A stretch of 64,000 nucleotides of DNA, taken from Vagococcus fluvialis (GTDB lineage: Bacteria > Bacillota > Bacilli > Lactobacillales > Vagococcaceae). Shown piece by piece: positions 8,970 through 19,061 of this stretch. The DNA lies in assembly GCF_003337315.1 (NCBI RefSeq), contig NZ_QPJV01000002.1, positions 62,001 to 126,000 of the forward strand. The letters are read 5' to 3'. The notes beneath the pieces are model-generated. The model was not told the DNA's origin. It worked only from the letters and a program-made list of their open reading frames with translations, and ran no database searches. The translations under genes were made by a program, and so were the position numbers. Numbering within the stretch: position 1 is the first letter of the stretch; each line of letters starts with the position of its first letter.

Positions 8970-9791
8970 CTATCTAGTTATTTTTTTCTTATTCTTTTTA
9001 TTTGTAGCATCTTTACTAATGAAATAATAACCAATCACTAAAATCATTGAGAACAAGAACAGTAGGGTACTTAAAGCATTAATCTCTAAGCTAATCCCTT
9101 GTCTTGCTCGTGAGTAAATCTCAACTGAAAGAGTACTAAAACCATTACCTGTCACAAAGAAAGTCACGGCAAAATCATCAAGTGAATAAGTAAAAGCCAT
9201 AAAGTAACCAGCAATAATACCAGGTGTGATATAAGGCAAAATAACTTGACGTAAAACTTGGAAGTTATTAGCCCCTAAATCTCTAGCAGCATCAATTAAA
9301 GATTGATTCATCTCTTGAATTTTAGGTAAGACCATCAAAACCACAATGGGAATACTAAAAGCAATGTGAGAGAGTAGCACAGAGACAAAACCTAATTTAA
9401 AACCAAACCAAGTTCCTAAAAAAGTAAATAGAATTAAGAAACTAGCACCAATAATAACGTCAGGTGAGACCATTAAGACATTGTTTAAACTAAGAACAGT
9501 ATTTCTGATACCACGCTGTTTTGTATAATGAATCCCCATAGCACCAAATGTTCCGATAATTGTAGCAATTAAGGCTGAAAGAAAAGCGAGTAAAAAGGTA
9601 TTAATCACAATTCCAATTAGTCTCGTATCTTCAAAAACGGTTTGGTAATGCTCAAATGTAAAACCAGTAAATGAGGTCATATTGCCACCAACATTAAAAG
9701 AATAAAAAATCAGGTAAAAAATTGGTACATAAAGAAGGATAAAAATAAGAATTAAATAGAGGTTCGACCATTTGAATTTTCTATTTGTCAT
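8970..9791 (-). CDS. potC: Spermidine/putrescine ABC transporter permease PotC
   Basis: A 273-residue inner permease with about six membrane helices. The cytoplasmic EAA-type loop that contacts the ATPase reads DAARDLGANNFQVLRQVILP. The ATG at 9791 overlaps the potB stop in an ATGA, and its ribosome site GGAGG lies inside the end of potB, so the two are translationally coupled. With PotB it forms the membrane channel of the polyamine importer. Confidence 0.94.
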   Translation of the reverse strand: MTNRKFKWSNLYLILIFILLYVPIFYLIFYSFNVGGNMTSFTGFTFEHYQTVFEDTRLIGIVINTFLLAFLSALIATIIGTFGAMGIHYTKQRGIRNTVLSLNNVLMVSPDVIIGASFLILFTFLGTWFGFKLGFVSVLLSHIAFSIPIVVLMVLPKIQEMNQSLIDAARDLGANNFQVLRQVILPYITPGIIAGYFMAFTYSLDDFAVTFFVTGNGFSTLSVEIYSRARQGISLEINALSTLLFLFSMILVIGYYFISKDATNKKNKKKITR

Positions 9792-10597
9792 TTAGTTTTA
9801 CCTCCTTTTTTCTTTTCTCTTGTAAAGAACATAATAATAAACATAGTAATAATTAAAATGACACCAATAGTAGAACCCATACCCCAGTTTTGAGTCACTA
9901 AGAAATGCTGCTCAATGGCTGTACCAAGGGTAATCACGCGGTTTCCACCAATTAAACGAGTTAACATGAATAAACTTAAAGAGGGAATGAAAACTGCTTG
10001 TACACCACTTTTTACCCCGTTTAGAGAGAGTGGCAAAATCACACGTCTAAAAGTTTCAACACCATTTGCTCCTAGATCACGACTAGCTGAAATTAACGAC
10101 GGATTAATTTCTTCTAAGGCATTAAAAATAGGCATAATCATAAAAGGTATTTCAATATATGTAGCCACAAAAATAAAACTGAAGTCAGTAAATAAAATTT
10201 GCTTACCACCAATGCCAATCATTTCTAAAAATGAATTCACAGTTCCATGGACACTAAAAATACCAATAAAAGCATATGCTTTTAATAGTAGATTAATCCA
10301 AGTAGGTAGGATGATTAACATTAACCAAAGTTGTTTATGTTTTAACTTAGTTAATAAGTAAGCAGTAGGATAGCTGATTAACAAAGTAAAAAGAGTAATT
10401 AAAAAGGCATAAAAAACTGAGTTAAAAGTCATTTTTAAATAAGTAGCTGAAGTTAAATATTGTTGATAGTTAGCTAGAGTAAAAGCGCCATTTGTATCAA
10501 AGAATGATTGATAAATAATTAAAATCACAGGAGCAATAACAAATAGTAACAACCAGAAAACATAAGGAATCGTATATAATTTTTTATTAACAGTCAT
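9788..10597 (-). CDS. potB: Spermidine/putrescine ABC transporter permease PotB
   Basis: A 269-residue permease with about six membrane helices and the EAA loop SASRDLGANGVETFRRVILP. An AAGGAGG ribosome site lies before the ATG at 10597, 11 bases after potA ends. It forms a heterodimer with PotC. The C-terminus is strongly basic (REKKKGGKTK). The tight spacing fits one potABCD transcript. Confidence 0.94.
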   Translation of the reverse strand: MTVNKKLYTIPYVFWLLLFVIAPVILIIYQSFFDTNGAFTLANYQQYLTSATYLKMTFNSVFYAFLITLFTLLISYPTAYLLTKLKHKQLWLMLIILPTWINLLLKAYAFIGIFSVHGTVNSFLEMIGIGGKQILFTDFSFIFVATYIEIPFMIMPIFNALEEINPSLISASRDLGANGVETFRRVILPLSLNGVKSGVQAVFIPSLSLFMLTRLIGGNRVITLGTAIEQHFLVTQNWGMGSTIGVILIITMFIIMFFTREKKKGGKTK

Positions 10598-10608
10598 TTC
10601 AAGCCTCC

Positions 10609-11697
10609 TTAATCTTCGTCGTAGCTTTCAAGTCGTGCATCAAAGTCCTCTTCTGACTCACCAAAACGCATAACATGAATATCTTCTGGCTCAAAATAAA
10701 TACCAACTTCTTGTCCCTCGTCAGCACGGCGCGTTGAATGAACTGTCCACTCATTACCTTCTTTATCAATACAAAAGATTTCATAATGAACTCCTCTAAA
10801 TAATAAAGAATCAACAGTTGCTACAAGTTTACCTTTATTAACGGGAACAATACTTAAATCCTCAGGACGAATCATAATTTCAATAGGCTCATTTTTACGC
10901 ATCCCACTATCTACACATTCAAATGATTTGCCTACAAATTCAACTAAATTATCTTCTAACATCACACCATCAACAATGTTACTTTCTCCAATAAAGTTAG
11001 CGACAAAACGGTTAATAGGCTCATCATAAATATCTCTGGGTGTGCCACTTTGTTCGATGTTACCTTCATTTAAGACAAAGATTTCATCACTCATAGCTAA
11101 AGCTTCTTCTTGGTCATGGGTTACAAAGATGAAAGTAATACCAAGACGTTTTTGTAATTCACGTAATTCAGACTGCATAGCTGTACGTAATTTTAAATCA
11201 AGAGCTGAAAGTGGTTCATCTAGTAGTAAAATATCAGGCTCATTAACAAGAGCACGAGCGATTGCCACACGTTGTCTTTGTCCACCAGACATCTCACTGA
11301 TTTGTCTTTCTTCAAAACCAGATAACTGAACCATACGAAGAGCATCTTTTACTTTTCTTTCAATATCATCTTTATTCATTTTTTTTATTTTTAAACCAAA
11401 AGCAACATTATTAAAGACATTCATATGTGGAAATAGTGCGTAATCTTGAAAAACAGTATTTACTTTTCGTTTATTAGCAGGCACTTGATTTATTTTTTTA
11501 CCATCAAAATAAATATCCCCTGAAGTTGGTTCTGAAAAACCAGCAATTAATCTAAGAATGGTCGTTTTACCACAACCAGAAGGTCCTAACAAGGTGTAAA
11601 ACTTACCTTGTTCAATTTCAAAACTAACCTCTTTTAAAACCACATTGTCGTCAAATTCTTTTACTACAGTATCAAAACGAATAATTGTATTACTCAC
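10609..11697 (-). CDS. potA: Spermidine/putrescine ABC transporter ATP-binding protein PotA
   Basis: Energy-coupling ATPase of the polyamine importer, 362 residues. Walker [10 protein letters not shown] is at 38-46, followed by a signature MSGGQRQR and Walker [13 protein letters not shown]. The C-terminal TOBE/regulatory domain (about 240-362) includes [12 protein letters not shown] at 11697 is taken as the start because AAAAGGGG lies 8 bases upstream; the upstream GTG at 11706 overlaps that ribosome site. It follows the XRE regulator gene by 14 bases and leads potB. Confidence 0.94.
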   Translation of the reverse strand: MSNTIIRFDTVVKEFDDNVVLKEVSFEIEQGKFYTLLGPSGCGKTTILRLIAGFSEPTSGDIYFDGKKINQVPANKRKVNTVFQDYALFPHMNVFNNVAFGLKIKKMNKDDIERKVKDALRMVQLSGFEERQISEMSGGQRQRVAIARALVNEPDILLLDEPLSALDLKLRTAMQSELRELQKRLGITFIFVTHDQEEALAMSDEIFVLNEGNIEQSGTPRDIYDEPINRFVANFIGESNIVDGVMLEDNLVEFVGKSFECVDSGMRKNEPIEIMIRPEDLSIVPVNKGKLVATVDSLLFRGVHYEIFCIDKEGNEWTVHSTRRADEGQEVGIYFEPEDIHVMRFGESEEDFDARLESYDED

Positions 11698-11711
11698 TAA
11701 AGCCACCCCTT

Positions 11712-12254
11712 TTATAAATATGAATTTGTTGCTACTAATAGTAAACGACTAGTCCCCTCAAAATCGTTTCTAATTTGATGTTTCTTTAAAGCTTGATAGT
11801 AAATAGTTTCTCCACTATTAGCGTAGTACTTATCTGCACCAATTTCAACACATACACGCCCCTCAAGAATATACCCGAAAGTATCTGATAAAGAAGGTTC
11901 AAATTCTTTATACTCCCCATTTTTATCAAGTGAAAGAATAATAGGCTCCATTTCTTTTTCATTAGAGTCAGAAACTAGCCAGTTAATTTCATAGCCTTTT
12001 TCTTCCTCATAATAGATGGTATGATCCTCACTTTTATAGACGACTTGTTGGACTTGCTCTTTTTCATCAAAAAAGGCTTTAGGTGAAATACCTAAAACTT
12101 CTAAGATAGAAAAGAAAGTTTCCATTGAAGGTGAACTTAAATTTCGTTCAAGTTGAGAAATATAACCTTTACTAAGGTCAGTTCGCTCACCGAGTTCTTC
12201 TTGAGTCAGATTTTTTTGTATGCGTAAATTTTTTATTTTACTTCCAATATTCAT
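11712..12254 (-). CDS. XRE-family regulator with cupin domain, polyamine operon
   Basis: A 180-residue protein with an N-terminal helix-turn-helix (about 5-60; [24 protein letters not shown] in two halves) and a C-terminal cupin domain (about 105-178) that could bind a small ligand. Regulators of this build often stand first in potABCD operons of lactic-acid bacteria and are PuuR-like. It is the first gene of the operon, so it probably controls its own transcript. Inverted repeats lie in its promoter. The effector, probably a polyamine, is inferred. Confidence 0.88.
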   Translation of the reverse strand: MNIGSKIKNLRIQKNLTQEELGERTDLSKGYISQLERNLSSPSMETFFSILEVLGISPKAFFDEKEQVQQVVYKSEDHTIYYEEEKGYEINWLVSDSNEKEMEPIILSLDKNGEYKEFEPSLSDTFGYILEGRVCVEIGADKYYANSGETIYYQALKKHQIRNDFEGTSRLLLVATNSYL

Positions 12255-12272
12255 AAGTATCCTCGTTTCAAA

Positions 12273-12337
12273 GTTTACATTTACTAAACATTAAAGCACA
12301 AAAGTTTTGTATTACTAAACTATAAGTTTACTAACAA
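12273..12337 (-). promoter_or_regulatory. Promoter and candidate operators of the pot operon
   Basis: On the minus strand TTGTTA (12332-12337) and TAATAC (12309-12314) are 17 bases apart; the -10 is a weak match. The spacer holds the perfect palindrome AAACT-ATA-AGTTT (12317-12329), and a second inverted repeat, GTTTA...TAAAC (12273-12289), lies between promoter and gene. TTACTAA recurs in both. This position suits repression by the XRE protein encoded first in the operon. Confidence 0.45.
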
Positions 12338-12456
12338 CGGAATTATACAAGAAAGATGGGGAGAATACAATAAAATTTATCTAAGAAATCAGCAAAAAAA
12401 GAGAACAAATGAGTTATACTTAAATAAGGATAATAAAAAAGAAAAGAGGCCAAAAA

Positions 12457-13452
12457 ATGACAGTAACAACGTTTAAATCATTAGTGGTAGAAGAAGTGGA
12501 AGATACGGTTAAAGCAAGTGTTAAAACATGTACTTTAGCTGATCTGTCAGAAGGCGAAACAATTATTAAAACAAATTACTCAGGCATTAACTATAAAGAT
12601 GCCTTAGCAACAATCAAAAATGGTGGCGTTATCAGAAGTTACCCGATGATTCCAGGAATTGATGCTGTAGGAGAAGTTCTTGAAACAACTGCTGCTAACT
12701 TAAAAGTTGGGGATATTGTTGTGATTACAGGAAAAGGTCTTGGGGTAACTCATACAGGTGGTTTCAGTGAAATCATCTGCGTACCTAATGACTGGCCAAT
12801 TGTCTTACCAAAAACAGTTACAGAAAAAGAAGCAGCGAGTATTGGAACTGCGGGAATTACAGCCTTAGAATCAATTAGTGAGTTAGAGAGAAATGGTTTA
12901 TCAGATAAAGAAGCACGTATTTTAGTGACAGGAGCTACCGGCGGTGTTGGCAGTATCGGTATTGCGATGCTAAAAAGTTTAGGCTACAAAAATATTACTG
13001 CTTTATCTCGTAAAAAGAATGAAGACTTCCTATTAAGTATCGGAGCAACATCTATCATTAGTTTAGAAGAATTTATGCCAGAAAAAATCAAACCGCTACA
13101 AAAACAAGCCTATGATTTTGTATTAGATACAGTTGGAGGAGAAATCGTATCAGCTATCCTACCTCAAATTAATTACGGTGGAGCGATCACTTTATGTGGG
13201 AATGCAAGTGGTATTAAACTATCAACAACAGTCTTACCATTCATCTTAAGAGGAATCAAAATGGTAGGTGTGGACTCTGTTCAATTACCTAATGAGAAAA
13301 AAGAAGCTATTTGGAATCGTATTGGACAAGACTTAGATAAAGAACTACTGCAAAAAATTGGAGCCGTAGAAGAACCATTAGAAAATATAGAAACTATAGT
13401 GGGAAGTTTATTAGAAGGAACTCACTCAGGAAGAACTATTATTAAAATGTAA
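12457..13452 (+). CDS. YhdH/YhfP-type NADPH-dependent quinone oxidoreductase
   Basis: A 331-residue medium-chain dehydrogenase/reductase without zinc-binding cysteines. The GroES-like N-terminal half contains NYSGINYKDALATIKNGGV in parts, and the Rossmann half has the nucleotide motif GATGGVGSIGIAML. The YhdH/AcuI group reduces acrylyl-CoA or related enones with NADPH, but the substrate here cannot be read from the sequence. AGAGG lies before the ATG at 12457. It is a single gene, divergent from the pot operon and closed by a hairpin. Confidence 0.88.
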   Translation: MTVTTFKSLVVEEVEDTVKASVKTCTLADLSEGETIIKTNYSGINYKDALATIKNGGVIRSYPMIPGIDAVGEVLETTAANLKVGDIVVITGKGLGVTHTGGFSEIICVPNDWPIVLPKTVTEKEAASIGTAGITALESISELERNGLSDKEARILVTGATGGVGSIGIAMLKSLGYKNITALSRKKNEDFLLSIGATSIISLEEFMPEKIKPLQKQAYDFVLDTVGGEIVSAILPQINYGGAITLCGNASGIKLSTTVLPFILRGIKMVGVDSVQLPNEKKEAIWNRIGQDLDKELLQKIGAVEEPLENIETIVGSLLEGTHSGRTIIKM

Positions 13453-13756
13453 AAAGAGCCATTTTTATAAACAAATTAAAAAGTACTTTTAGTTATTAAT
13501 ATAATTAAAAGTGCTTTTTTTGCGTTTTAATTTACACTATTTTTTTATTAATCTGTTTTCGAAAAGGGGGTATTAAAAAGAATGGTGAGTTTTAAAAATG
13601 CTTTTATATCAAGGGTTAAATTAAAAAGGTGGTTAAAAAAATATTTATATTTTATTTTTTTTTATTTATAAAATAAATTAAAAAAATGAGAAACGATACT
13701 GTCTTATACTTTTTGTGTAGGAAATATTTTTTTTGGGGAGAAAGGAGTTGAATGGA
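13453..13756. other. Intergenic region before the WxL cluster
   Basis: Holds the terminator at 13478-13521, then about 230 very A/T-rich bases. A TATACT at 13705-13710 could be a -10 box, but no -35 sits at the right distance. An AAAGGAG ribosome site is at 13741-13747. No other gene was seen. Confidence 0.5.
13478..13521 (+). terminator. Terminator after the YhdH-type gene
   Basis: The arms at 13478-13496 (AAAAAGTACTTTTAGTTAT) and 13501-13519 pair with few mismatches and run into T residues. Confidence 0.8.
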
Positions 13757-16700
13757 TTGAAAAAAACTCTCATTGTATTGAAATTTTGTGTTTTAATACT
13801 CACACTTTTTATTTCAGTATCATTAAATATGGTTCATGTAAGTGCTGAAAATGAACGTATTTTACCTACTGATAGTGAACTAGAATTAGCTGATAATGCC
13901 TACTATCTTAAGAAAGGTAATTTTAATCCGAATGAAAAAGTAGTTAACGTCTCTAATTGTACTGAATTTGTTAGAGCTTATAAAGACAATACGGTTACTA
14001 AAATAAAATTAACAACGGACATTACAAGTCAAGATATATCTGTTGATGGTGTTTCAACTACGATTTTTGGTGATAATGCCGATGAGTATCGAAAAAGTTC
14101 ACTAGTTATTGACGGAGGATATACTGATTCTATAACAGGAGAAACGAAGCAATATGGTTTAACGCTTATAGGTTCTAAAATGCTTAGAACAAGTAATGCA
14201 CCAACAGGATTTACAGAAACAGCAGCAGATGGCAGTACTCAAAATAGGTCTATGTTTCATTTAAAAAATTTAAGTATTGCACAACCTGGAACTGAAAATG
14301 CTTATTCCTATGGATTTATAGGAGCGCCTGGCGTTGACACAACTGTTGCTGGGGAAAATGTTAATGCTCCATACTCTAAAAATTGGTATTTTAGATTTAC
14401 TAATGTGAATACAGATATTGATGACAATACAACTGCTTATAGAGGGGTAGCTCGTGCAATTGTTGGCTACCAATCAGAGGTAACTTTAGCTGGTAGGGTT
14501 GAGTTGAGTGTATCTGGTGAAACATTTTATTTAGGAAGTTTAATAGTAGAACCAAAAGCTTCTTTTAAAGGAATTACAGAATAATCTAACTATTCAGTTG
14601 TGTGGTTTGTGGATAGAATTGATCCTAAAACAACAGCAGCCAATGGACAACTAACAATAGGGAAAGATTCATTTGTCTATTTAAAGAATATAACGAATGG
14701 AACAAGTTACCCAGGATTTTACGGAGATTATGGAGATGGAATTATTGATGAGGGAGCAACGTTAAACATTGATATGAAAGGAAATGCATGGAGATTCGAT
14801 ACTTATAATTCTACAATTAGAGTTAAAAAAGATGCAACAGTCAACTTGATTAGTAGAGGTACTGGATCAGTTCTCACATTTGGAGGAGGACCGGGACCGT
14901 TTGCGGATGGATACGGTGATCAAGTAAAAGATAATTCCTTTATCGTAGAACCTGGAGCTAATTTTTTTGCTTATGGAGAAACTGCTATAAATAGAGGAAC
15001 CATTGAAACACAGAGAACTTCCACAAATAATTCTTTTGTATTAGATAGCCCAAAATCGTTTGATATTAGAAACTCTACTAATAATACAGCAAGTAACACT
15101 GGAAGTTACAGAGCAGTAAATATGTATAATTCAGCAACTGTTGCCAATGGTAGGAATAGTAATACGTTTGAGATCATGAATTCAGATGTTAGTCTATGGA
15201 AAAATGGAGCAGCTGGAGGATCTTCAAATGGGAATATTGATGGATTAGCACAGGAATCATATGTAAAAGTAGCTGGATTTAAAATGAACAGTCAAAATTC
15301 TAATACATATGCTGCATCCTTATCAACACCGTATCCTGTAGCAACTGATGCTAATTTTACTGATACTTTAGATAAGTTCAATCCTATAGTTACCAAGAGA
15401 ATAACAGGTATTAATACTGCGCCTGAGGTGATTTGGTCACCAGTCACAGATGCAGATAAGTCATTAAAAGTACGAGTTTATCTAGGTGATAGACCAACTG
15501 GATATGATGAAAATGGAAATACTATTTTAGTTCCAATATATGCTACGACTGGTGAAGCATCTGTTTATTTTACTGATACGTTTGGAAACAAGTATGGACC
15601 GATTCTAACAGATAGCAATGGATATGCAAAAGTTCCTGTTGAATTTCAAAATGCTGGAGAACAAGTTACAGCACATGCTGAAAGAGGACCTGCCGAACCA
15701 AATAAATGGGTAGGAGATGAGGAGTCAGTTACTGTAATAGATGTTACTCCACCTAAACCAGCTGAGATAGAAGAAGGAACTATTACTAATAGTACTAAAC
15801 AGCTGAAAGGAAAGAATGCAGAACCAGATTCAAAATTTTATATTTCAATCAATGGAGTTCGTCAAAATTTTGTAGGAAATGTAAATGAAAAAGGTTCTTG
15901 GGAATACAATTTACCTTATTATTTAGAAAAAGGTGATATTGTACAAATATTTTTAGAGGATAATGCATCTAAAATAACAGCTGACATTGAAAAACCTGCT
16001 ACAAATAGTGAATCAGGAAATATAAATCCAGAAAATGATTTGAGCTACAGAGATGCAGTATTTAAGGCAGCTACTAAATATATTGTAGAAGACATTCTTC
16101 CAGATAAACCACAATTAGTTAAGACGTTTGAATCTGATTCTAGTGAGGGAATCCAAGTAGGCGATACATTAACTTACAAAATTAATGTGAAAAATAATAA
16201 AGAAAGCTCTTTTAATATGATTTGGAAACAGGTAGTTGTGACTGATGTACTTCCAGAAGGTTTATTATTCGACAAAGCAACAGCTAATATGAAAATAAAT
16301 AATTTGGCAATACCTGAAACAGATTACTCATTTGACGAATCGACAAGAACACTAACAATTCCAGTTGGTAATTTGAAATCTCAAGAGTCTAGTGTGATTA
16401 GTTTTAATACTAAATTAGGATCATCTTCTGTTGGGAAAGTGATTACGAATAAAGCTAAAGCTACTGGTAATTCGCCAAGGGAAAAAGACTTTGTGGTTGG
16501 CCCAGAGGATGATAAAAACGAGAGAGCTACTTATTCAGCAGAAGGAGAAGTTTCTACTACTGAAGTATATGGGGTGATTGAGTTAGTTTCAGCTCCTAAA
16601 ACGATTAACTTTGGAACGGTGTCTTATGATGCCACTGTAAAAAGAGTCGATAATGGTATCTATGATCAAGATTTAATTGTTAATGATACAAGAGCTAGAA

Positions 16701-17014
16701 AATCTAAATGGACGTTAGGTGCAAAACTTATTTCTCAAATGACAAATACTGATGATGAGTCTATTAAGTTAGTTGATTCCCTTCAATATGTCAATGGAGA
16801 TAAAACAGTTATTTTAAGCGAGGACCTTCAAGGGATTTATCAATCAGCTGATAAACCAGCAGAAGATGAAACTGTTATTAATATTTCAGACACTTGGGGA
16901 AGCACTAAAGATTCAAATGGTATTAAGTTAGTTATTGACCCAACTAAATCAAAAATAACTAATGGGCAATATACTGGTGAAATAGAATGGCAATTGATGG
17001 AGGCGACTCCATAA
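13757..17014 (+). pseudogene. Large WxL-domain surface protein (CscC-like), interrupted by one in-frame TAA
   Basis: Two open stretches in one frame (to 14584, and from 14585 on) are separated only by a TAA at 14582-14584, codon 276 of 1086. Restored, the protein would have a signal peptide (1-30), a pectate-lyase-like beta-rich adhesin region (about 50-560), an Ig-like region, a DUF11-like repeat (about 780-905) and a C-terminal WxL domain with WTL near 985 and WQL near 1078. WxL domains bind peptidoglycan non-covalently. The start is taken as TTG at 13757: AAAGGAG lies 9 bases before it, and it gives MKKTLIVLKF. It leads a csc-type cluster. The stop may be a true mutation or a sequence error. 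Confidence 0.75.
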
Positions 17015-17322
17015 TGAAAAAAAGAAATATGTATCCGATACTTCTAATTATTTTTCTAGTTACTTTTGGATTACAAATACCTACTGTTGAAGCAGCTGAT
17101 GGGCAAGTTTCAACACCAAGTGGGATTACTCTTATTAAAGGTGATGAGGTACCAACTCCAAAGCCAGAAGAACCTAAAAAACCAATTATTGATTCAGGAA
17201 AAGAATTTTTACCTAAAACGGGTGAAGTCGTTACCAAAGCTTCACTCTACGGTGTAAGCCTACTTATTTTAGGTTCTGTTTACTGGATTGTTTTAAGAAG
17301 GAGGAGGAAGAATGAAGAATAA
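17014..17322 (+). CDS. Small LPXTG-anchored protein (CscD-like)
   Basis: A 102-residue protein: signal peptide (about 1-27), a short proline-rich linker (TPKPEEPKKP), the sortase motif LPKTG, one membrane helix and the basic tail RRRRK. Small LPXTG proteins of this kind (CscD) are a fixed part of csc/WxL clusters. The ATG at 17014 shares one base with the stop codon of the preceding gene, and GGAGG lies 10 bases before it, so translation is coupled. It would be linked to the wall by sortase. Its role, perhaps helping to hold the surface complex, is inferred. Confidence 0.88.
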   Translation: MKKRNMYPILLIIFLVTFGLQIPTVEAADGQVSTPSGITLIKGDEVPTPKPEEPKKPIIDSGKEFLPKTGEVVTKASLYGVSLLILGSVYWIVLRRRRKNEE

Positions 17323-18091
17323 ATTCTTAGCAACATTAGCACTTCCCCTAGCAATTGCTCTCTTACCTGTAACTAGTTACAGTGAAACATCTGGGTTTGA
17401 GACTAATGGAAATGTCACAGTCACTCCAAGTGACAAAACAGATCCACTTGACCCAGAGAATCCACTTGAACCAGTAGACCCAGGTGAAGGGCCTTCAACA
17501 GATGGTGAATTGAGAATTGATTTTGTTTCAACAATTAACTTTGCTGATGCCAAAATCACTAAAGATAATCGTGTTTATCCAAGTTTGGCTCAATTGTTTC
17601 ATTCAGACACGCCAGCAAGAGCCTCTTACATTCAAATCACAGATTTGAGAAAAGATAGCCCAGGTTGGAATTTGCAATTGAAACAAGAAGTTCAATTCAA
17701 AACGAAGGATAACATCGAACTTAGTGGTGCTAGACTTTCTTTTGATAAAGGATGGGCCAATTCAGGTGGGTTAGGAAAATCACCAACAATGTTTAGAGAT
17801 GCTATCTCAATTGATGAAATTGGTAGTAGTTACCAAGTTGCTACAGCAGCAATTGGTGCAGGAAAGGGGACGTGGTTATTATCGTTTGGTGCCTCATCAG
17901 ATAACAAATTAGGTCAAGATAATACCTTGACTGAACTTAAAGATGAAAAAGGAAAATCAATGATAGACTCACAGTTCAACAAAAATATGTATAGTAATTC
18001 AGCTATCAGCTTATCAGTACCAGAGAAGACAAGTATTATTCCTGGACGTTATCAAACTGAATTAACATGGATTTTACAGGCGACTCCATAA
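17312..18091 (+). CDS. WxL-domain surface protein (CscB-like)
   Basis: A 259-residue secreted protein with a signal peptide (about 1-24), an acidic proline-rich linker (DPENPLEPVDPGEGP, about 47-61) and a C-terminal WxL domain. Both WxL motifs are present: WNL at 119-121 and WIL at 253-255, the latter in the typical ending TWILQATP. Family knowledge: the domain attaches non-covalently to peptidoglycan. The ATG overlaps the preceding LPXTG gene by 11 bases, after AGGAGGAGG. It is intact, unlike the WxL genes on either side. Confidence 0.92.
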   Translation: MKNKFLATLALPLAIALLPVTSYSETSGFETNGNVTVTPSDKTDPLDPENPLEPVDPGEGPSTDGELRIDFVSTINFADAKITKDNRVYPSLAQLFHSDTPARASYIQITDLRKDSPGWNLQLKQEVQFKTKDNIELSGARLSFDKGWANSGGLGKSPTMFRDAISIDEIGSSYQVATAAIGAGKGTWLLSFGASSDNKLGQDNTLTELKDEKGKSMIDSQFNKNMYSNSAISLSVPEKTSIIPGRYQTELTWILQATP

Positions 18092-18169
18092 AGAAAACCT
18101 GATTAAAGATGATTGAATCAGTCAATAGACTGTCAATAATAATAAAAAATATATTAGAGGAATAACATA

Positions 18170-18925
18170 ATGAAAGCAAAAACTTTATGTGCAGCAGTAT
18201 TATCAACACTTATTTTAGGAGGAACAGTCGCATCAGCAGCACCTGGAGATCCAATGACAACAAATGGGAATGTTAATGTTGAAAATGGTAAGGTTGATCC
18301 TAAACCTGGTGTAACAGACCCAGAAAAACCAGATGAAAAATTACCAGAATTACCAGATGTAAAACCAAATCCAAATCCAGACATGGGACCTTTAGAGATC
18401 TCTCATGCACCAGTTTTACAATTTGGAAAAGTACAAACAGATACTAAAGAAGTATCAGCTTTTGCAGCAGCTAATAAATTTAAAAATGCGGCTGATGAAG
18501 AATAATCTCGTGGACCAATCTTACAATTTGGAGATTTACGTACAGACGCTAACGGATATACTGTTAACGCTAAAATGACAAAACAATTCACTCAAACTGC
18601 TGGAACAGGAGAATTAACTGGTTCAACAATCACATTTACGAACCCATGGTCTAATACAGCTGGTGGTTCTACAGGAACAACTCCTGGATTTGAAGCAACT
18701 GTAAAATTAGAATTTGATCAATCAGCATTAGTAGCAACTGCTGGAAATGCTGATAAAGCAGGTAAAGGTATGTGGACTGTTGAGTATGGTTCATCAACAA
18801 ACGTTAATGCAGAAGATACAACAGCAAACTCAGTTAAATTATTAATTCCTGCATACACAGCTTCTTCAATGGCTGGTGGAGATTATCAAGCTGATATTGA
18901 ATGGTCAATTACTGCTGCTCCTTAA
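18170..18925 (+). pseudogene. WxL-domain surface protein interrupted by one in-frame TAA
   Basis: A signal peptide (MKAKTLCAAVLSTLILGG...) and an acidic proline-rich linker lead to a WxL-type beta domain. The frame is broken only by TAA at 18503-18505 (codon 112 of 252) and continues in the same frame to 18925. The nine bases around the stop, GAATAATCT, are the same as in the large WxL gene upstream. Its WxL motifs are also weak: YTV where WxL is expected and WSI near the end (EWSITAAP). The start has a weak ribosome site (AGAGGAATAAC). It is followed by a terminator that ends the first part of the cluster. Confidence 0.75.
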
Positions 18926-18964
18926 TTTTAGGAAACGTTTAATAGTTCATTTAGTAAATCAATT

Positions 18965-18999
18965 AAGCTGATGACATTTTCATCAGCTTAGCTTTTTTT
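18965..18999 (+). terminator. Terminator after the third WxL gene
   Basis: The stem AAGCTGATGA (18965-18974) / TCATCAGCTT (18980-18989) is followed by a run of seven T. Confidence 0.88.
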
Positions 19000-19061
19000 A
19001 TTAAATGTTCGAATTAATTAGGAACATGAAAAGACGAACGATATTAAAGTGGAGGAATAGT

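Noticed and set aside
10599-10814. A 71-residue minus-strand ORF inside the end of potA
   Set aside because: It is an alternative frame of potA with no ribosome site; the potA frame is conserved to its end.
13757-17014. Programmed stop-codon readthrough or recoding of TAA
   Set aside because: TAA ends most genes here in the normal way, no readthrough signal is visible, and mutation or sequence error is simpler.
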